NCBI GenBank assembly: GCA_002478545.1
Contig: DLOY01000010.1
Location: 1-6,949 of the forward strand
Length of the DNA: 6,949 nt
Direction of reading: 5' to 3'
Source of the DNA: Micrococcales bacterium UBA7472
Lineage (GTDB): Bacteria; Actinomycetota; Actinomycetes; Actinomycetales; Microbacteriaceae
A program made the translations under genes and the position numbers. Each line of letters begins with the position of its first letter. Position 1 is the stretch's first letter. Under the pieces are notes generated by a model. It was not told where the DNA came from. It was given only the letters and a program-made list of their open reading frames with translations, and did not search any database. Shown piece after piece: positions 5,257 to 6,949 of the stretch.

Positions 5257-5449
5257 TCGCGCCAGAGCTAGCGAAATACTCGTTGCGGGATTGCGTTTAA
5301 GGGCCTAAACTTTCTCAAGTTGACATCTGCCGAAAACTAATCTGGCGAAAATTCACTAAATAGATTTCCAATCTAGAAGTGTGTCTTCTTCAGGTGGCAC
5401 TTGAAACCAAGCCTCGTGCCTGTTCACGGTTGATGGCGATGGCAACTTT
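5257..5449. other. Intergenic region upstream of aspC (minus) and tRNA-Trp-secE (plus)
   Basis: No gene is seen. Plus-strand promoter candidates are TTGCGG (5283-5288) spaced 17 from TAAACT (5306-5311), and an isolated perfect TTGACA (5320-5325) without a well-spaced -10 (TAATCT at 5338-5343 is only 12 away). A small hairpin, AGAAG/CTTCT (5375-5379, 5385-5389), lies further on. The start point of the tRNA-Trp transcript cannot be fixed by eye. Confidence 0.4.
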
Positions 5450-5522
5450 AGGGCGGTAGTTCAATTGGTAGAGCAGCGGTCTCCAAAACCGCAAGTTGCA
5501 GGTTCGAGTCCTGTCCGCCCTG
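5450..5522 (+). tRNA. tRNA-Trp (anticodon CCA)
   Basis: The acceptor stem AGGGCGG (5450-5456) pairs perfectly with CCGCCCT (5515-5521). The D stem is GTTC/GAGC with one G-U. The anticodon stem is GCGGT/ACCGC (5476-5480, 5488-5492) with loop CTCCAAA and anticodon CCA at 5483-5485. The T stem is GCAGG/CCTGT with the standard loop TTCGAGT. The discriminator is G5522, typical of bacterial tRNA-Trp. The 3' CCA is not encoded. It lies 20 bases before the secE ATG, the standard actinobacterial arrangement. Confidence 0.97.
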
Positions 5523-5542
5523 CGCAGAAAGAAGGTCAGTAA

Positions 5543-5806
5543 ATGGCAGAAGAGAACGAGAAGGCTTCGGAAGACCTAGTCGAAATCGCGAAAGCGGATG
5601 CGGCTAAGGCAAAGAACCCATTCCAGCGTGCCTCGCTATTTGTGCGCCAGGTGCTCCAGGAGCTATCCAAAGTCACCAAGCCAACCCGCAAGGAACTCAT
5701 CAACTACACCGGCGTAGTGCTCGGATTCGTAGCAGTTGTGATGGTCCTGATCTCAGTCTTGGACTGGGCCTTCCTAAACGTCGTAACTTTCGTGTTCGCA
5801 GAATAA
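5543..5806 (+). CDS. secE: Preprotein translocase subunit SecE
   Basis: An 87-residue inner-membrane protein that clamps SecY in the SecYEG channel. It has a polar N-terminus (1-28), an amphipathic conserved helix around FVRQVLQELSKVTKPTRKEL (33-52), then one membrane span at about 57-84 (GVVLGFVAVVMVLISVLDW and onward). This is the single-span form usual outside enterobacteria. The common Trp before PT in the hinge (V.WPTR) is Lys here. GAAGG at 5531-5535 gives a Shine-Dalgarno sequence seven bases before the ATG. It is probably co-transcribed with tRNA-Trp upstream and nusG, which starts 10 bases after the stop. Confidence 0.95.
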   Translation: MAEENEKASEDLVEIAKADAAKAKNPFQRASLFVRQVLQELSKVTKPTRKELINYTGVVLGFVAVVMVLISVLDWAFLNVVTFVFAE

Positions 5807-5816
5807 AGAGGATTAA

Positions 5817-6632
5817 GTGTCTGACCTAAATTTCAGTGACGCTGGCGAGCCAGTAGAGCTAGCCGAGGACTCGGTAAACGAGAACGTTGACCTGGACGAG
5901 CTCGACCTCGAGGCTGCAGCGGTAGAGGCAGTCGAGGAGCTCGAGGGCTTCTCTATCGAAGAGGCTCCAGTCGAGGCAGCGCCGGTTGTCGTTGAGGACT
6001 CTGAAGACCCATACCGTAAGTTCCGTCAGGAGCTGCGCGAGCAGCCAGGCAAGTGGTACGTGGTTCACTCCTACGCTGGATACGAGCGTCGCGTGAAGCA
6101 GAACATTGAGACTCGCAAGACCCAGCTTGCTGGTGGCGATGATGTTTATCAGGTTGAGGTTCCGATGGAAGAGACCATTGAGATCCGCAACGGTTCCCGC
6201 AAGCTAGTTTCCAAGGTGCGCATCCCTGGTTACGTGCTAGTGCGCATGGACATGAACGAGGACAGCTGGTCACTTGTTCGTCACACCCCAGCCGTAACCG
6301 GCTTCGTTGGCAACAGCCAGCACCCAACCCCGCTTCGTCCAAACGAGGCATTCGAGATGCTCAAGCCGCTGTTCACCCCAGAGGAGACAGAGGAAGTCAA
6401 GAGCGCCAAGGCCCAGGTTTCTGCTGGCAAGGCAAAGGGCAAGAGCATCCCTGTAAAGATCGACTTCCAGGTCGGCGAATCCATCCTGATCAAGGACGGA
6501 TCCTTCGCCGGACTACCTGGAACCATCTCCGAGATCAAGCCAGAGTCTGGCAAGGTCACGGTTTTGGTATCGCTCTTCGAGCGCGAGACACCAGTAGAGC
6601 TGTCCTTTGACCAGGTCGGCCCACTGAACTAA
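5817..6632 (+). CDS. nusG: Transcription termination/antitermination factor NusG
   Basis: A 271-residue protein that binds the RNA polymerase clamp through its NGN domain and couples transcription to Rho or the ribosome through its KOW domain. An acidic, low-complexity N-terminal extension (about 1-64, rich in Glu/Asp/Ala/Val) precedes the NGN domain (about 78-185), which starts KWYVVHSYAGYERRVKQNIE and contains IPGYVLVRM (136-144). A Lys-rich linker (about 194-212) leads to the KOW domain (about 215-270) with VGESILIKDGSFAGLPG. Such extensions are usual in actinobacterial NusG and make it longer than E. coli NusG (181). The GTG at 5817 has AGAGGA at 5807-5812 as ribosome binding site. It lies between secE and rplK as in most bacteria. 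Confidence 0.96.
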   Translation: MSDLNFSDAGEPVELAEDSVNENVDLDELDLEAAAVEAVEELEGFSIEEAPVEAAPVVVEDSEDPYRKFRQELREQPGKWYVVHSYAGYERRVKQNIETRKTQLAGGDDVYQVEVPMEETIEIRNGSRKLVSKVRIPGYVLVRMDMNEDSWSLVRHTPAVTGFVGNSQHPTPLRPNEAFEMLKPLFTPEETEEVKSAKAQVSAGKAKGKSIPVKIDFQVGESILIKDGSFAGLPGTISEIKPESGKVTVLVSLFERETPVELSFDQVGPLN

Positions 6633-6650
6633 TAGGAAAGAAAAAGACAA

Positions 6651-6949
6651 ATGGCACCCAAGAAGAAAGTCACCGGACTGATCAAGCTTCAGATCCAGGC
6701 TGGCGCTGCTAACCCAGCACCTCCTATCGGTCCTGCTCTAGGTCAGCACGGTGTAAACATCATGGAGTTCTGCACCCAGTACAACAACGCCACCGCTGAC
6801 CAGCGCGGCAACGTAGTACCGGTTGAGATCACCGTTTATGAAGACCGTTCATTCACCTTCGTACTAAAGACCCCTCCAGCTGCTGAGCTAATCAAGAAGG
6901 CTGCGGGAGTTCAGAAGGGCAGCGCAACCCCTCACACCGTGAAGGTTGC
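6651..6949 (+). CDS. rplK: Ribosomal protein uL11, 5' part (runs off window)
   Basis: The first 99 codons are seen; the usual length is about 143. uL11 sits at the GTPase-associated centre of the large subunit, binds 23S rRNA and is needed for factor function and stringent-response signalling. The N-terminal domain shows KLQIQAGAANPAPPIGPALG (12-31), which carries the proline-rich thiostrepton-contact region, then QHGVNIMEFC (32-41) and PVEITVYEDRSFTFVLKTPP. A linker follows, and the C-terminal RNA-binding domain begins near residue 75 and is cut by the window end. AGGAAAG at 6634-6640 is a ribosome binding site ten bases before the ATG, which lies 18 bases after the nusG stop. rplA is expected next. 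Confidence 0.97.
   Translation, partial: MAPKKKVTGLIKLQIQAGAANPAPPIGPALGQHGVNIMEFCTQYNNATADQRGNVVPVEITVYEDRSFTFVLKTPPAAELIKKAAGVQKGSATPHTVKV

Noticed and set aside
5320..5343. TTGACA with TAATCT as the tRNA-Trp promoter
   Set aside because: The spacer is only 12 bases, too short for a sigma-70-type promoter.
5859..6559. Minus-strand frames opposite nusG
   Set aside because: They mirror strongly biased nusG codons and resemble no protein; nusG is certain.

Overview
The window looks like a housekeeping stretch of a small-genome actinobacterium, most likely Microbacteriaceae. That assignment is an inference. It rests on the gene order (tRNA-Thr, tRNA-Met, two MaoC-fold dehydratase genes, murB, an aspartate aminotransferase, tRNA-Trp, secE, nusG, rplK), the long acidic N-terminus of NusG, the HadA/HadB-type proteins and the medium GC content. 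Packing is tight: several genes overlap by 1 to 4 bases, and three gene starts look leaderless.

Layout from left to right. 1-921 is the 3' part of a GH13 alpha-glucan hydrolase. 953-1133 carries tRNA-Thr(GGT) and tRNA-Met(CAT), separated by a small hairpin. 1134-1343 is a non-coding gap holding a weak terminator candidate and the promoter of the next operon. 1344-3234 is a translationally coupled operon hadA-hadB-murB. 3235-3983 is a PrlF/YhaV-type toxin-antitoxin pair with a palindromic operator over its promoter. 4035-5234, on the minus strand, is a PLP-dependent aspartate aminotransferase that converges on the toxin gene. 5235-5449 is a divergent intergenic region. 5450-6949 carries tRNA-Trp, secE, nusG and the 5' part of rplK, the usual start of the secretion, transcription and ribosomal protein cluster.

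Working together: hadA-hadB-murB joins two hydratase-fold subunits to a step of peptidoglycan precursor synthesis. The aminotransferase feeds aspartate/glutamate metabolism. tRNA-Trp-secE-nusG-rplK is translation, export and transcription machinery. The toxin-antitoxin pair is the only accessory-looking insertion.

The most notable observation is in the toxin gene. Its reading frame ends at an amber codon (3981-3983), but the same frame continues for 20 codons (3984-4043) that read like the conserved C-terminal tail of YhaV toxins. The toxin therefore looks truncated by a single nonsense change, unless the codon is suppressed or the call is a sequence error. Also notable are three gene starts with the same TANNNT-6 nt-ATG geometry, operator-like dyads at two of them, and an unusual T-loop in tRNA-Met. 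I see no clearly new system in the window.
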